Made by a program: the position numbers and the translations under genes
NCBI RefSeq assembly: GCF_039541855.1
Contig: NZ_BAABHA010000001.1
Span: 585,009-649,008, forward strand
Direction of reading: 5' to 3'
Length of the DNA: 64,000 nt
Origin: Solirubrum koreensis
GTDB lineage: Bacteria; Bacteroidota; Bacteroidia; Cytophagales; Hymenobacteraceae
Shown here: positions 8,501 through 16,928 of the stretch, one piece after another
Position numbering within the stretch: the stretch's first letter is position 1
Layout: each line of letters starts with the position of its first letter
The notes under the pieces: model-generated
Seen by the model: the letters and a program-made list of their open reading frames with translations, nothing else
The model's database searches: none
What the model was told of the DNA's origin: nothing

Positions 8501-11446
8501 ATTGCAGCTCGGGGCTACCGGGCCCGTCACGCAAATGGTGAAGTTGCCGTTGGCGGGCTGCGGAGTGCCCGCGTCCGTGTAGGCGTAATATCGAGCAAAA
8601 TACCGCGTCCCGGCCGTCAGTCCATTAACGGTAATGCTTTCGCCACCTGCCACGTTTGCATCGCGGCAACCCAAAGACGTAAGACTGCCGCAGCTGCCCG
8701 AAAACAGCTGCAGTACACCATCGAAGGCGCTGTTGGTGGTTACCGTGTGGGTAGGGCCGGTAGCGGTAAACGAATACCACACGTCCAGCGCCGAGGTACC
8801 GGTGGCGCCATTGCACGTGGAAGGGCCCTGCGACTGGGTGGCGCCCGTTACGGTGCCGCTAGTGGTAACGCAGCTAATGGCCGATACCAGGTTAATGGCC
8901 GTGGCGCATTCGTCGTTGGCCACTCGCGTGGCAAAGGCGAGCGTGCCGGGCGCCGACGTTACCCCGTCCGGACAGTTACCCACAATGCTCACCGTGTAGT
9001 TGGTAGCGCCGGTTAGCCCCGAGAGCGTGACGGGCGACGCCGTGATGGTTTGCGTGGTGGTGGCCGGGAACGTTGTTACCGTGTAGCTGCTGGAGGTGCC
9101 GTTTGGCGTAAAGCTGATGACGGCCGAGTTGGCCGTGATGCTGCCGGCAGCCAGGTTAGTTGGGGCGTTGCAGGGCGGTGGGGCGGCAGTCGAGAAGGCG
9201 GCCGTGGCGGCCGTGGAAGTAGTGCCGCCGGCGCAGTTGCTGACGATGTTGACCGAGTAAGCAGTGCCCGGCGTCAGGCCCGACAGCGTAACCGGACCAG
9301 CCGTGACGTTTTGGGTGCTGCTGGCCGGCGTGGTCGTCACAGTGTAGCCCGTAGCCGAGGCCGAGGCCGTGAAGCTCACCGACGCCGTGGTCTGCGTAAT
9401 GCTGCCTACGCTCAGGCCAGTGGGCGCGGCGCAGGCCGTGGGAGCCGTAATGCTGAAGTTAGCATTCGAAATATCGAAGAAGTAATTATCGGCGGCCGCC
9501 ACCATAATGCGGGCCGTGCTGGTGGCTACGCTGGGCACGGTAACCGAAACCGAACCGTCGTTCGCGGTGCCGCTGACCAGGGTGGTGGGGTAAGTCAGGC
9601 CGCCGTCGGTGGAAAGCAGGATGTTAACGGTGGCACAGTTCACGCCGTTGGCGCTGGTGCCCGCCACGTTCCAGGTAACCGTTTGGGCGCTGCCGCCGGT
9701 CCAGGTAACGGCCGTATTCGGCGCCGTTACCAGGAACGGCCCGGCGGCGCTGGTTACGCTCAGGTTTACGTCGGTGCTGTAATCTACGCCGCCCACCACG
9801 CCGGCTGCGCCGTTGTGCTGGTCGCGCACGGTGCAGCGAAACCGCATGGAGCGCGTTACCGTGGGCAGCCGCTCGGCCGTGCTCGAGGTGTTGCTAACCA
9901 AGTTGCTCAGCCGCGGAAAATAGCGCGTGGGAGAGGTGCTGGGTGTGAAAGAGCGAAACAAGGGCACGTTTGAGTTGGCTACCTGCGGGGTGCTAAGCGC
10001 AGCAAAAGGCCCCCCGTTCATTTGCTCCCAATTGTAAGTCAGCACATCGTTCTGGGCGTCGGTGGCGCTGGCCGTCAGGCGGAAGGGCGTGCCAATGGGC
10101 AGGGTTCTGGTCGTGGGCACGGTTACCAGGGGGGCGGTATTGCCGGTGGCCGTGGAGGTGCCGCAGCTGGTGGTGGCAATGAAGGTCAGAATTTCCTGAA
10201 ACGAGCCCGAGTGGAAATACGCATCGGAGTTGGCCTGCAGGTCGTCGGGGGCGCAGATACCGGCGTAAGCCATGATGGTGCTGCCCGAGCCCGGCTCGAA
10301 AGCGGTGCTGGTGTTGCCGTTGCCGGCGCAGGCGCCCTGGTTCGTGTTAAAGCTGTGGTCGGCGCCAAACTGGTGCCCGATTTCGTGGGCCACGTAGTCG
10401 ATGTCGAACGCGTCGCCCACCGGGGAGCCGCTGCCGGTTACGCCGCGGGCTTTGTTGGAGGCGTTGCACACCACGCCCAGGCCGGCCAGGCCGCCCGAGT
10501 TGGTGCCGAACACGTGCCCGATGTCGAAGTTGGCCGTGCCGATGAGGCTGGTGATGTTGGTCTGGGCCTCGTTAATCATCGCGCCCGGGTTGCCGTTGGA
10601 GTACGGGTCGGTGGCGGCGTTGGTGTAAATGATGTTGGCGTTATTGCCCACCAGCTGCAGGCGCACGGCCACTTCCTTCTCGTACACGCCCACCACGCGG
10701 TTCACCGTAGTCACGATGCCGGATAAGGCCAGGGCTACGGTGCCACCCCTAAAAGCGGTGTACTCTCCGGTAGCGGCCACCGCCAGGCGGTAGGTACGCA
10801 GCGAGGTGCCCGCCGCAATTTCGGCCGCGGCCGGTCCGGTGCTGACCGCCACGCGTTGCCGGGCCTGGGCTTGTTCGGTAGGAGTCGATTTAAACTGGCA
10901 CACCGGCGCCGCACCCAGCGCAGTCCGGTTCATGTCGCGCCGGTAAAAGCTGAGGTAATGCCGCGAGTCGGTGCGGGAGCTGGGGTCGATGTAGACCGTG
11001 CCCGTTTGCGCCGATAAAATTTGCGCGTGAAAACCCCGCGGCGTCACGTCCAGGCGTACGCTCGCCGTAGGATCGTCCAGGCCCACTCCGCGGTAGGTTT
11101 TTATTTGCGGGAACTGGGCGGCCAGCGCCGGTGCCATCAGCGCCGTTTCCACCACCGCAAAACGGCTGCTGCTGCCATCGGGCAGGGGCAGGGCCACTAC
11201 CAGCGGTGCCGCGCCGGGGCGGCTTTCGGTGGGCGCAGCCGTTAGAGCTGCACGCAAGCCGGCCAAATCAAGCACGAGCGGGCGGCTACTCAGCAGGGCC
11301 GCGCCAAGTGCCGTGCGGCTGGCCGTGGCCTCGTCCTGGAAATACGGCGCCGCGGCACGCCCCTGGGCCTGGGCCGCCGAATGCAGCCATCCGGTACAGG
11401 CCACACCACACACAACAGCCAAGAGCCGGGAGTATAATTTTCTCAT
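5501..11446 (-). CDS. Giant secreted reprolysin-type metalloprotease with FN3/Ig repeats and T9SS sorting domain
   Basis: A 1981-residue secreted protein. It has a signal peptide (1-27), a propeptide, and a metzincin catalytic domain with HEIGHQFGADH (zinc ligands His354, His358, His364; Glu355) and a Met-turn IMAYAG downstream. Next come an FN3 domain (about 670-755), a second FN3 (about 760-840), a PPC-like jelly-roll domain starting NDECATAI (about 845-975), a third FN3 (about 980-1065), two bacterial Ig-like repeats containing VDGSSIGTTTA (about 1075-1255), a further Big-type domain, a long beta-rich region, and a C-terminal type IX secretion sorting domain (about 1905-1981: VWPNPAAQQ, DVLGRTL, TGTYLLVVE). 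It is probably an extracellular protease or adhesin attached through T9SS. Two of the FN3 repeats are encoded by an identical 159-bp block. Confidence 0.93.
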   Translation of the reverse strand: MRKLYSRLLAVVCGVACTGWLHSAAQAQGRAAAPYFQDEATASRTALGAALLSSRPLVLDLAGLRAALTAAPTESRPGAAPLVVALPLPDGSSSRFAVVETALMAPALAAQFPQIKTYRGVGLDDPTASVRLDVTPRGFHAQILSAQTGTVYIDPSSRTDSRHYLSFYRRDMNRTALGAAPVCQFKSTPTEQAQARQRVAVSTGPAAAEIAAGTSLRTYRLAVAATGEYTAFRGGTVALALSGIVTTVNRVVGVYEKEVAVRLQLVGNNANIIYTNAATDPYSNGNPGAMINEAQTNITSLIGTANFDIGHVFGTNSGGLAGLGVVCNASNKARGVTGSGSPVGDAFDIDYVAHEIGHQFGADHSFNTNQGACAGNGNTSTAFEPGSGSTIMAYAGICAPDDLQANSDAYFHSGSFQEILTFIATTSCGTSTATGNTAPLVTVPTTRTLPIGTPFRLTASATDAQNDVLTYNWEQMNGGPFAALSTPQVANSNVPLFRSFTPSTSPTRYFPRLSNLVSNTSSTAERLPTVTRSMRFRCTVRDQHNGAAGVVGGVDYSTDVNLSVTSAAGPFLVTAPNTAVTWTGGSAQTVTWNVAGTSANGVNCATVNILLSTDGGLTYPTTLVSGTANDGSVSVTVPSVATSTARIMVAAADNYFFDISNANFSITAPTACAAPTGLSVGSITQTTASVSFTASASATGYTVTTTPASSTQNVTAGPVTLSGLTPGTAYSVNIVSNCAGGTTSTAATAAFSTAAPPPCNAPTNLAAGSITANSAVISFTPNGTSSSYTVTTFPATTTQTITASPVTLSGLTGATNYTVSIVGNCPDGVTSAPGTLAFATRVANDECATAINLVSAISCVTTSGTVTGATQSQGPSTCNGATGTSALDVWYSFTATGPTHTVTTNSAFDGVLQLFSGSCGSLTSLGCRDANVAGGESITVNGLTAGTRYFARYYAYTDAGTPQPANGNFTICVTGPVAPSCNAPTALAVNSITQTTASVSFTPSATATGYTVTTTPASSTQNVTAGPVTLSGLTPGTAYSVNIVSNCAGGTTSTAATAAFSTAATPATAAPVLLTPANGSLTSDNTPTYSGTAPASSTVTVFVDGSSIGTTTAAADGNWTLTAVSALTDGPHTAYATAQSSGATISPNSNTNTFTVDTTPPPAPLVAQPANGSQTNDNTPLYGGTAQAGSTVTVLVDGSSIGTTTATGAGAWSFTQPTALTSGSHTVRARATDAVGNTSPDSNTNTFTVDTTAPTVALSSTTGASGSSTLTTPFVFSATFSENVSGFAVSGISVSNGTVSSGPTASTATTYTFQVTPTTPGTATTVSILAGAAQDGAGNGNAASAAYSLTYTVPVTSTTWTGNVSTDWFTAANWTNGVPTATLDAAIPGAAASMPLISAGTALTRSLTIGSGATLSQTGGTLEVHANLTNNGSFVPTGGTVVLGSTAQANGSNILGNSRVRFWNLTVNANGVLLSTSVGASARRLVTLNGTLVTQSNPFVLESDANNTALVVNNGGLVQGTATAQRYITPDLNAGPGYRHVSAPTGNATVNSLSTAGFSPTVNAAYNSSATPTQVSPFPTVFGYDQSRLASATSNLSAFDKGWASPAGTTDALTVGKAYTVNMPAGQTLSFTGALNNGTLAQILTRNSGATAADAGWQLVGNPYPAPLDYSLVAAADRSNLDAAIYIFESTSQYGGNYRSYVNGVGGNPILPLGQGFFVRVSAGQTSGSLNFRNSQRVTSYQNPVFQRSGNRPLVHLTLRGATAALKDDSYVYFEAGATPGFDAQYDALKIQHNSGGAPTLFSLTETTELSINGLPLLTGQTVVPLGIAVPQAGTFTFVAAELLNLTTASVYLHDAQTGQDINLQQQPNYSFTTSAAGLLTTRFSLRFEPQRPTSTTSASALQFSVWPNPAAQQARLNVALSQPVTRGTLTLRDVLGRTLSTQGFSGTQTTVSTTGLATGTYLLVVEAPNHAPITRRVVVE
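8255..8413. repeat. 159-bp identical internal coding repeat, copy 1
   Basis: Identical to 9182-9340, offset 927 bp (309 codons, in frame). It encodes most of one FN3 domain of the giant protease. Similarity continues past 8413 with scattered mismatches. Confidence 0.9.
9182..9340. repeat. 159-bp identical internal coding repeat, copy 2
   Basis: Second copy of the FN3-encoding block. The exact identity of synonymous sites between two domains in a GC-rich gene indicates recent duplication or gene conversion. Confidence 0.9.
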
Positions 11447-11620
11447 AAAATCAAGGAAAAAGTCTGACTGAAAGATAGGTTATAGGCTATATATATTAGC
11501 CTTTTTGTGTTAAGGAATTGAAATATTTTCTGCCGAGCTGCAGTACAGGCCATGCTCCTGCCGCGCGTTGCGGAGCCCAAATCCCATTCTGATCCGACAT
11601 GACAGCCGGGCCTGAAAACA

Positions 11621-12775
11621 TCAATCGGCGTAGAGAAAGGCCATTTGGCGGGCGTTTACGGCGGGCGGCACCCGGCGCATTACAGCGTTGCGGAGCCACA
11701 CGAGCAAGGGGTTTTCCAGTTGGGCCGCCCAGCCCAGCTGCCACGACTGGGTAACGATGCGCGTCGTGCGTGGGCGGCGTCGTTCATCGAATAGCCGAAA
11801 CGCATCCGTTACCGATGGGCGCTCGGCCAGGCAGCGGGGAAGCGAGGCGGCGTCCTCTACGGCTTGTCCCGCGCCCTGGCCCATATTGGGCGTGGTGGCG
11901 TGGGCGGCGTCGCCGAGCAGCAGCACCCGGCCGTAGGCAAAGGTGCGCAGCGGTTGCAGGTCGATGATGTCGCCCCACAGCAGATGGTCGTCGTGGGTTA
12001 GGGCCAGAAGCTCCGGAATAGGGGAGTGGTAATCCGCAAACCGGCGCTGCACGTCGGCCAGCCGCCAGGCGCGGTAGTCCGGGTTATTGGGCGTGGAGCT
12101 GTTTACGCAGGCAAACCAGTATACCTGGCCATTGCCCAGCGGTACGTAGCCAAAACGCCCGGCCGGCCCCCAGCTTTCGGTGGAATGCCCGGCCGGCAAA
12201 TTCAGCACCGACGCATCCAGCACGCCGCGCCAGCAGGTGTAGCCCGCGTACCGGGGCACGCTGCCGGGTACCAGCTGCCGCCGTACCCCCGACCGAATAC
12301 CGTCGGCCCCGATAAGCGCATCGGCCGTGGCGGTGGTGCCGTTGGTGAAATAGGCTGTAACGCGGCCCTGCTGTTCCTCAAACCGATCGAAGGCATGGCC
12401 GAGGTGCAGAGTGCCGGACGGTAACTGCGCCAGCAGCAAGCGTTGCAGATCGGCGCGGTGAATAGCCAGGTTGTCGTAGCCCAGGCGCTCGGTAAAGGGC
12501 GTGGTGTCCACAGTATTAAGCACGCGGCCCCGCTCATCGAGCAGCCCAATGCGGCGCACGGGGTAGCCGGCGGCGTGCGCAGCGCGGTGCAGCTCGGGGC
12601 TAAGGCGGTCGAGGGCGCGCATGGCGTTGGCGCCCAGCACCACACCCGCGCCAATTTCGCGCAGCTCCGCAGCGGCTTCAAACACCTGAACCTCATGACC
12701 CTGCCCAAGCAGCCCTACGGCCGTAGCCAAACCGGCAATACCGCCGCCCATTATCAGAAACTCCATAGATGCCAA
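11621..12775 (-). CDS. FAD-dependent monooxygenase (PHBH fold)
   Basis: A 384-residue flavoprotein hydroxylase. The N-terminal dinucleotide motif GGGIAGLATA (about 10-19) binds FAD ADP, GADGIRSGVR (middle) matches the DG fingerprint, and LLLGDAAHATTPNMGQGAGQ (about 280-300) is the GD flavin-ribityl motif followed by the helix typical of class A monooxygenases. It would hydroxylate an aromatic or polyketide-like substrate using NAD(P)H and oxygen; some relatives in this group inactivate tetracyclines, but nothing here shows that. A second ATG three codons on is equally possible. It stands alone. Confidence 0.9.
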   Translation of the reverse strand: MASMEFLIMGGGIAGLATAVGLLGQGHEVQVFEAAAELREIGAGVVLGANAMRALDRLSPELHRAAHAAGYPVRRIGLLDERGRVLNTVDTTPFTERLGYDNLAIHRADLQRLLLAQLPSGTLHLGHAFDRFEEQQGRVTAYFTNGTTATADALIGADGIRSGVRRQLVPGSVPRYAGYTCWRGVLDASVLNLPAGHSTESWGPAGRFGYVPLGNGQVYWFACVNSSTPNNPDYRAWRLADVQRRFADYHSPIPELLALTHDDHLLWGDIIDLQPLRTFAYGRVLLLGDAAHATTPNMGQGAGQAVEDAASLPRCLAERPSVTDAFRLFDERRRPRTTRIVTQSWQLGWAAQLENPLLVWLRNAVMRRVPPAVNARQMAFLYAD

Positions 12776-13035
12776 TAGCCAGGCGTTGCCAGCGAATAAG
12801 AAGGTTGAAATCTGTTTTGAGGCGGCAACTTACCAAAGGATAGGCCTAGCCAATAAACAGGCTGATCAATAATTGTATATTCATTATATTCATCTGCATT
12901 CTGTTGTAATGTTCCCGAAACAGGACGCCCTCGCGGGTGCGCTTCCCTAATTGGGAGGCGCCCGACTGAACTAACAGCGACGAGGAAGTGGTTCGAACGG
13001 GAGACAAGACAGCGCCCTGCAACTTATTTCCGCTT

Positions 13036-13722
13036 ATGCATTTCCCCCTTACCCTTTTGCTGACCGGCTGGCTGGCGGGCTCGTCGGTTACGACGGAAAC
13101 CGACCAGGTTTTTAAGGCCGATATGCTGCCCGCCAAAGCCGCCCGCCCTATGGCTTTCGTGCCGGCCGGTTGGCTGCTGGAGCGCCAGGTAGCCGGCGAC
13201 CTGAACGCCGACAAACGACCCGACCAAGTGCTGCTGCTGGTGGAACGCCCTTCCGATGCACCCGATGCCAAGCGCGAACGGGCCGTGGTGGTGCTGTTGG
13301 CCGAACCCGCCGGGTTTCGTCGCGTGGGTGCAGCCGGCGCCGTGGTGCCGTGTGTGGGCTGCGCCGAAACGTCGGTAGGTGCCGACGGGGTGCCCGAAAT
13401 GGCTATCAGCAAGGGTCAGCTGAGCATTCGGCACATTGCCGGCAATGCCCAAACCGTGGACATGACGCTGTATTTCCGCTTCGAGCCCACCGCCAGCCGG
13501 GTACGGCTCGTGGCCCAGCACCACGTGAAAAGCAACCGCAAAGGCATTGATACCACGGTGCGCCACTCCGATTTTTTAACCGGACAGCAGGTGACGGAAC
13601 GTATTTATGCCGACCCCAACGATAAAGGCGGTACACGCCAGCTCACCTCGCGCAAAGAAGCGAAAGTGCCCACCACGCCCCGTTTTCTGGAAGACTTGAA
13701 GCTCGGCGAAATAAGCTTGTAG
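13036..13722 (+). CDS. Hypothetical exported protein, paralogue 1 of a tandem pair
   Basis: A 228-residue protein with an N-terminal signal-like segment (MHFPLTLLLTGWLAG). It shares with the next gene the order FVPAGWLLERQ, then an Asp-rich loop DLNADKRPDQVL resembling an EF-hand/FG-GAP calcium loop, then a cysteine pair CVGC, a beta-rich middle and a C-terminal FLEDLKLGE. Function unknown; a periplasmic or surface role is inferred. The long upstream extension in the same frame lacks a signal-like start, so ATG 13036 is preferred. Confidence 0.75.
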   Translation: MHFPLTLLLTGWLAGSSVTTETDQVFKADMLPAKAARPMAFVPAGWLLERQVAGDLNADKRPDQVLLLVERPSDAPDAKRERAVVVLLAEPAGFRRVGAAGAVVPCVGCAETSVGADGVPEMAISKGQLSIRHIAGNAQTVDMTLYFRFEPTASRVRLVAQHHVKSNRKGIDTTVRHSDFLTGQQVTERIYADPNDKGGTRQLTSRKEAKVPTTPRFLEDLKLGEISL

Positions 13723-13748
13723 CGGCCGCTTGCGTAACCGTTATGTAT

Positions 13749-13778
13749 AAAAAGGCCGGCCCTTGCGCCGGCCTTTTT
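13749..13778 (+). terminator. Intrinsic terminator after paralogue 1
   Basis: A 12-bp perfect stem (AAAAAGGCCGGC / GCCGGCCTTTTT), 6-nt loop and T-run. It separates the two paralogues into independent transcription units. Confidence 0.88.
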
Positions 13779-13808
13779 GCGTGCTGGCAGTTTGCGGCGG
13801 TACCTTTG
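13776..13808 (+). promoter_or_regulatory. Bacteroidota-type promoter for paralogue 2
   Basis: TTTG at 13776-13779 and TACCTTTG at 13801-13808 (21-nt spacing) match the -33/-7 sigma-A consensus. The -7 box ends 7 nt before the ATG, so the transcript would be nearly leaderless. The -33 box overlaps the preceding terminator T-run. Confidence 0.45.
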
Positions 13809-13815
13809 AGGACTT

Positions 13816-14517
13816 ATGGCATCACCGCGTTTGTTCTCGTTTTATTGCGCTGCATTCTTAGCAGCCGGCTCGTTTGCCGCGCAGGCGCAATCCAAGGCAA
13901 TTAGTGCCCAGCAGCTGCCGCTGACGGCCGCCAAACTGGCCGATTTCGTGCCCAAGGGCTGGCGCATAGAGCAGCGACTCGGCGCTGATATTAACGCCGA
14001 CCAGCAGCCCGATTCGGTTTTGGCCCTGATTCAGACGGCGCAATACACCGGCAAAAACGGCGTGCCCACCCGCGACCGGGCCCTGGTAGTGGCCCTTGCA
14101 CAACCCGAGGGAATGTGGCGCCGAGCCGGTTTCACGGCGCAATTGCTGTACTGTACCAGCTGTTTTCTTTCCTCCGGCAGCGCACCCGCGCTAACGCTGA
14201 GTGAGCAAGGCGTGCTGGAAGTGGCCCACGGAGACTTCGACGGGGACGTGGGCTCGTCCAGCACCGTGCAGTTCAAGTTTGAGCCGCAAACCGGCCGCCT
14301 GCGTCTCATAAACGAAGAGGTTACGCGCCATTACAGTCGCTCAAAAGAGAAGTCCATCAGCACCGATCTGCTGACGGGCAACGAAACCACCACCACCGAG
14401 GAGTCGAAAGACGAGGACGAGGAACCGCGCGTGAAAACCCAAACGCGAACCTTGAAGCTGCCGAAGTATTACCTCGAAGATTACAAGGAAGGCCGCACGT
14501 TGCTGCATAAGTTTTAG
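13816..14517 (+). CDS. Hypothetical exported protein, paralogue 2 of a tandem pair
   Basis: A 233-residue protein with a clear signal peptide ending AAQAQ (about residue 24). It resembles the preceding gene: FVPKGWRIEQRLGADINADQ matches FVPAGWLLERQVAGDLNADK, followed by PDSVLALI, a CTSC cysteine pair, and the end KYYLEDYKEGR. The Asp-rich DINADQQPD loop may bind calcium. The C-terminal third is charged (Glu/Asp/Lys). Function unknown. Duplication followed by divergence is inferred from order and motif conservation. Confidence 0.78.
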   Translation: MASPRLFSFYCAAFLAAGSFAAQAQSKAISAQQLPLTAAKLADFVPKGWRIEQRLGADINADQQPDSVLALIQTAQYTGKNGVPTRDRALVVALAQPEGMWRRAGFTAQLLYCTSCFLSSGSAPALTLSEQGVLEVAHGDFDGDVGSSSTVQFKFEPQTGRLRLINEEVTRHYSRSKEKSISTDLLTGNETTTTEESKDEDEEPRVKTQTRTLKLPKYYLEDYKEGRTLLHKF

Positions 14518-14564
14518 CGGCTCACCTCAACGCTAGTAGCGTTGAAACTTTAAACGGTTAAACA

Positions 14565-14598
14565 AAAAAGGCCCGGAGCGTACGCTCCGGGCCTTTTT
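14565..14598. terminator. Bidirectional intrinsic terminator
   Basis: A 16-bp perfect stem (AAAAAGGCCCGGAGCG and its complement) with a 2-nt centre sits between the convergent paralogue 2 and dnaK. Confidence 0.9.
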
Positions 14599-14617
14599 AC
14601 TTATCGACGGGCTGGAA

Positions 14618-16576
14618 TTACTTCTTGCCGTCTACTTCTTCGTAGTCCACGTCGGTCACGTTGTCGTGGCCGGCGCCTTGCGGCTGGCCCTGGCCGTTTC
14701 CGCCGGGCTGGCCGCCCTGGAAACCGTCGCCGCCGGGGTAGCCCTGGGGCTGGCCTTCGGCACCGCCGCCACCCTGGGCGTACATTTCCTGCGAGGCTGC
14801 TTGCCACGCCGCGTTGATGGCCGCCATGGCGGTGTCAATCTGGCCGAGGTCTTTGCTTTCGTGGGCTTTGCGCAGGTCGGCAAGGGCCGCTTCAATGGCC
14901 GATTTGTTGCCGGCGCTCAGCTTCTCACCGTACTCGTTGAGTTGCTTTTCGGTCTGGAAAATCATCGAGTCGGCGTCGTTCACCTTCTTAATGCGCTCCA
15001 CTTCGGCCTTGTCGGCTTCGGCGTTGGCCTGGGCTTCCTGGCGCATCCGCTCGATGTCCTGCTCGGAAAGGCCCGAGGAAGCTTCGATGCGGATTTTCTG
15101 CTCCTTGCCGGTGCCTTTGTCTTTGGCCGTCACGTGCAGAATGCCGTTGGCGTCAATGTCGAAGGTCACTTCAATTTGCGGTACGCCGCGCGGTGCGGGC
15201 GGAATGCTGTCGAGGTGGAACTTGCCGATGGTGCGGTTCTGCGACGCCATCGGACGCTCGCCCTGCAGCACGTGAATTTCTACCGAAGGCTGGTTGTCGG
15301 AAGCCGTGGAGAAGGTCTCCGATTTCTTGGTCGGGATGGTGGTGTTCGACTCGATGAGCTTGGTCATCACGCCGCCCATCGTCTCGATACCGAGGCTCAG
15401 CGGGGTTACGTCGAGCAGCAGCACGTCCTTCACCTCGCCGGTGAGTACACCACCCTGAATGGCAGCGCCAATGGCCACCACTTCGTCGGGGTTCACGCCT
15501 TTCGAGGGCTTCTTGCCGAAGAACTTCTCAACCTCTTCCTGGATGCGCGGAATGCGGGTTGAGCCACCTACCAGGATGACGTCGTTGATGTCGGAAGGCG
15601 ACAAACCGGCGTCTTGCAGGGCCTTTTTCACCGGCTCCATCGAACGACGGATCAGCGAATCGGCGAGCTGCTCGAACTTGGCGCGGCTCAGTTTTACCAC
15701 CAAGTGCTTAGGACCGGTGTTGGTAGCCGTGATGTAGGGCAGGTTAATCTCGGTTTCGTTCGACGACGAAAGCTCGATTTTAGCCTTTTCAGCGGCTTCC
15801 TTCAAGCGCTGCAGGGCCATGGGGTCCTGACGCAGGTCCATGCTTTCCTGCTGCTGAAAGGTCTCGGCCAAGAAGTTGATGATAACCTGGTCGAAGTCGT
15901 CGCCCCCGAGGTGGGTGTCGCCGTTGGTGCTCAGTACCTCAAACACGCCGTTGTCGAGCTCGAGGATGGAAATATCGAACGTACCACCGCCGAGGTCATA
16001 CACGGCTACTTTGTGGTTCGAGTGGTCTTTATCGAGGCCGTAGGCCAGGGCGGCGGCCGTGGGCTCGTTGATGATGCGTTTCACATCGAGGCCCGCAATG
16101 GCGCCGGCTTCTTTGGTGGCCTGGCGCTGGGCGTCGTTGAAGTAAGCCGGTACGGTAATAACGGCTTCGGTTACGGGCTGACCGAGGTAGTCTTCGGCGG
16201 TCTGCTTCATTTTCTGAAGCACCATGGCCGAAATTTCCTGCGGGGTGTACTGCCGGTCGCCGATTTTCACGCCGACGGTGTTGTTCGAGCCGCTGCCCAG
16301 GGCGTAGGATACGTGCTTGGCTTCTTCGGAAACCTCCGAGAAGTTGCGGCCCATAAAGCGCTTGATCGAAGAAATAGTATTGGTGGGGTTGGTAATGGCC
16401 TGGCGCTTCGCCGGGTCACCAACCTTCCGCTCGCCCTTGCCATTGTCGAGAAACGCGACGATAGACGGCGTGGTGCGGCGGCCTTCGCTGTTGGGAATTA
16501 CAACGGGTTCGTTGCCTTCCATCACGGCCACGCACGAGTTGGTCGTGCCGAGGTCAATACCAATGATTTTGCCCAT
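14618..16576 (-). CDS. dnaK: Molecular chaperone DnaK (Hsp70)
   Basis: Hsp70 of 652 residues, cytoplasmic ATP-dependent chaperone. It opens MGKIIGIDLGTTNSCVAV (phosphate loop 1) and shows VYDLGGGTFDISILE (phosphate 2), ILVGGSTRIPRIQ, the linker VLLLDVTPLSLGIET, and a substrate-binding domain with a Gly/Gln/Pro-rich C-terminal tail ending in YEEVDGKK. No dnaJ or grpE is adjacent, as is common in this phylum. It ends at a strong shared terminator. Confidence 0.99.
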   Translation of the reverse strand: MGKIIGIDLGTTNSCVAVMEGNEPVVIPNSEGRRTTPSIVAFLDNGKGERKVGDPAKRQAITNPTNTISSIKRFMGRNFSEVSEEAKHVSYALGSGSNNTVGVKIGDRQYTPQEISAMVLQKMKQTAEDYLGQPVTEAVITVPAYFNDAQRQATKEAGAIAGLDVKRIINEPTAAALAYGLDKDHSNHKVAVYDLGGGTFDISILELDNGVFEVLSTNGDTHLGGDDFDQVIINFLAETFQQQESMDLRQDPMALQRLKEAAEKAKIELSSSNETEINLPYITATNTGPKHLVVKLSRAKFEQLADSLIRRSMEPVKKALQDAGLSPSDINDVILVGGSTRIPRIQEEVEKFFGKKPSKGVNPDEVVAIGAAIQGGVLTGEVKDVLLLDVTPLSLGIETMGGVMTKLIESNTTIPTKKSETFSTASDNQPSVEIHVLQGERPMASQNRTIGKFHLDSIPPAPRGVPQIEVTFDIDANGILHVTAKDKGTGKEQKIRIEASSGLSEQDIERMRQEAQANAEADKAEVERIKKVNDADSMIFQTEKQLNEYGEKLSAGNKSAIEAALADLRKAHESKDLGQIDTAMAAINAAWQAASQEMYAQGGGGAEGQPQGYPGGDGFQGGQPGGNGQGQPQGAGHDNVTDVDYEEVDGKK

Positions 16577-16928
16577 GAGTATGTTCGTAGGTAGAGTGAA
16601 GTGTCTTGTAGTTGAGGTGGCAGCTTTTAGCGGCCGCGAAGGGTTTACAAGACGCGTACCAGCAACCCAAACGCCGTTTTTTGCTGCCAGAATGTCACCG
16701 CAAGCGCGGACTTGCGGCGAAGTTTCTGCCGGAAGCGGTTTGTACGGAATTGGGAGTGAGACAGATATTCAGACCCTGACGGAAGTCCCCGGCGTAGGAG
16801 CCTGTGCAGGGGCATTGAGTTGTTGGTGACGTTACGACGTCTACGCAGCGGGTACCAGCACGGGGCAGTATGAGTTGCGAAACAGTGCCAAGTCATTTCA
16901 TTTGGTAGGGGAAGTTACTTTTGCCCGC
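16577..16928. other. Intergenic region between divergent dnaK and the Crp-type regulator
   Basis: About 350 bp with no supported gene. It must carry the dnaK promoter on the minus strand and the regulator promoter on the plus strand. I see no CIRCE-type inverted repeat (TTAGCACTC-N9-GAGTGCTAA). Confidence 0.6.
16916..16923 (+). promoter_or_regulatory. TAnnTTTG box before the Crp-type regulator
   Basis: TACTTTTG ends 5 nt before ATG 16929, consistent with a leaderless transcript and supporting that start over the upstream one at 16875. Confidence 0.4.

Noticed and set aside
7700..9400. Repetitive DNA considered as CRISPR or tandem satellite
   Set aside because: The repeats are unequal, in-frame and encode FN3/Ig domains; no uniform spacers.
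6827..9973. Several long plus-strand ORFs opposite the giant protease
   Set aside because: They are Gly/Ala/Arg/Val-rich shadows of the repetitive coding strand and show no start context or domains.
12846..13412. 188-codon minus-strand ORF
   Set aside because: Overlaps the better-supported signal-bearing gene at 13036 on the plus strand; its translation is Ser/Thr/Pro-rich without domains, as expected of an antisense shadow.
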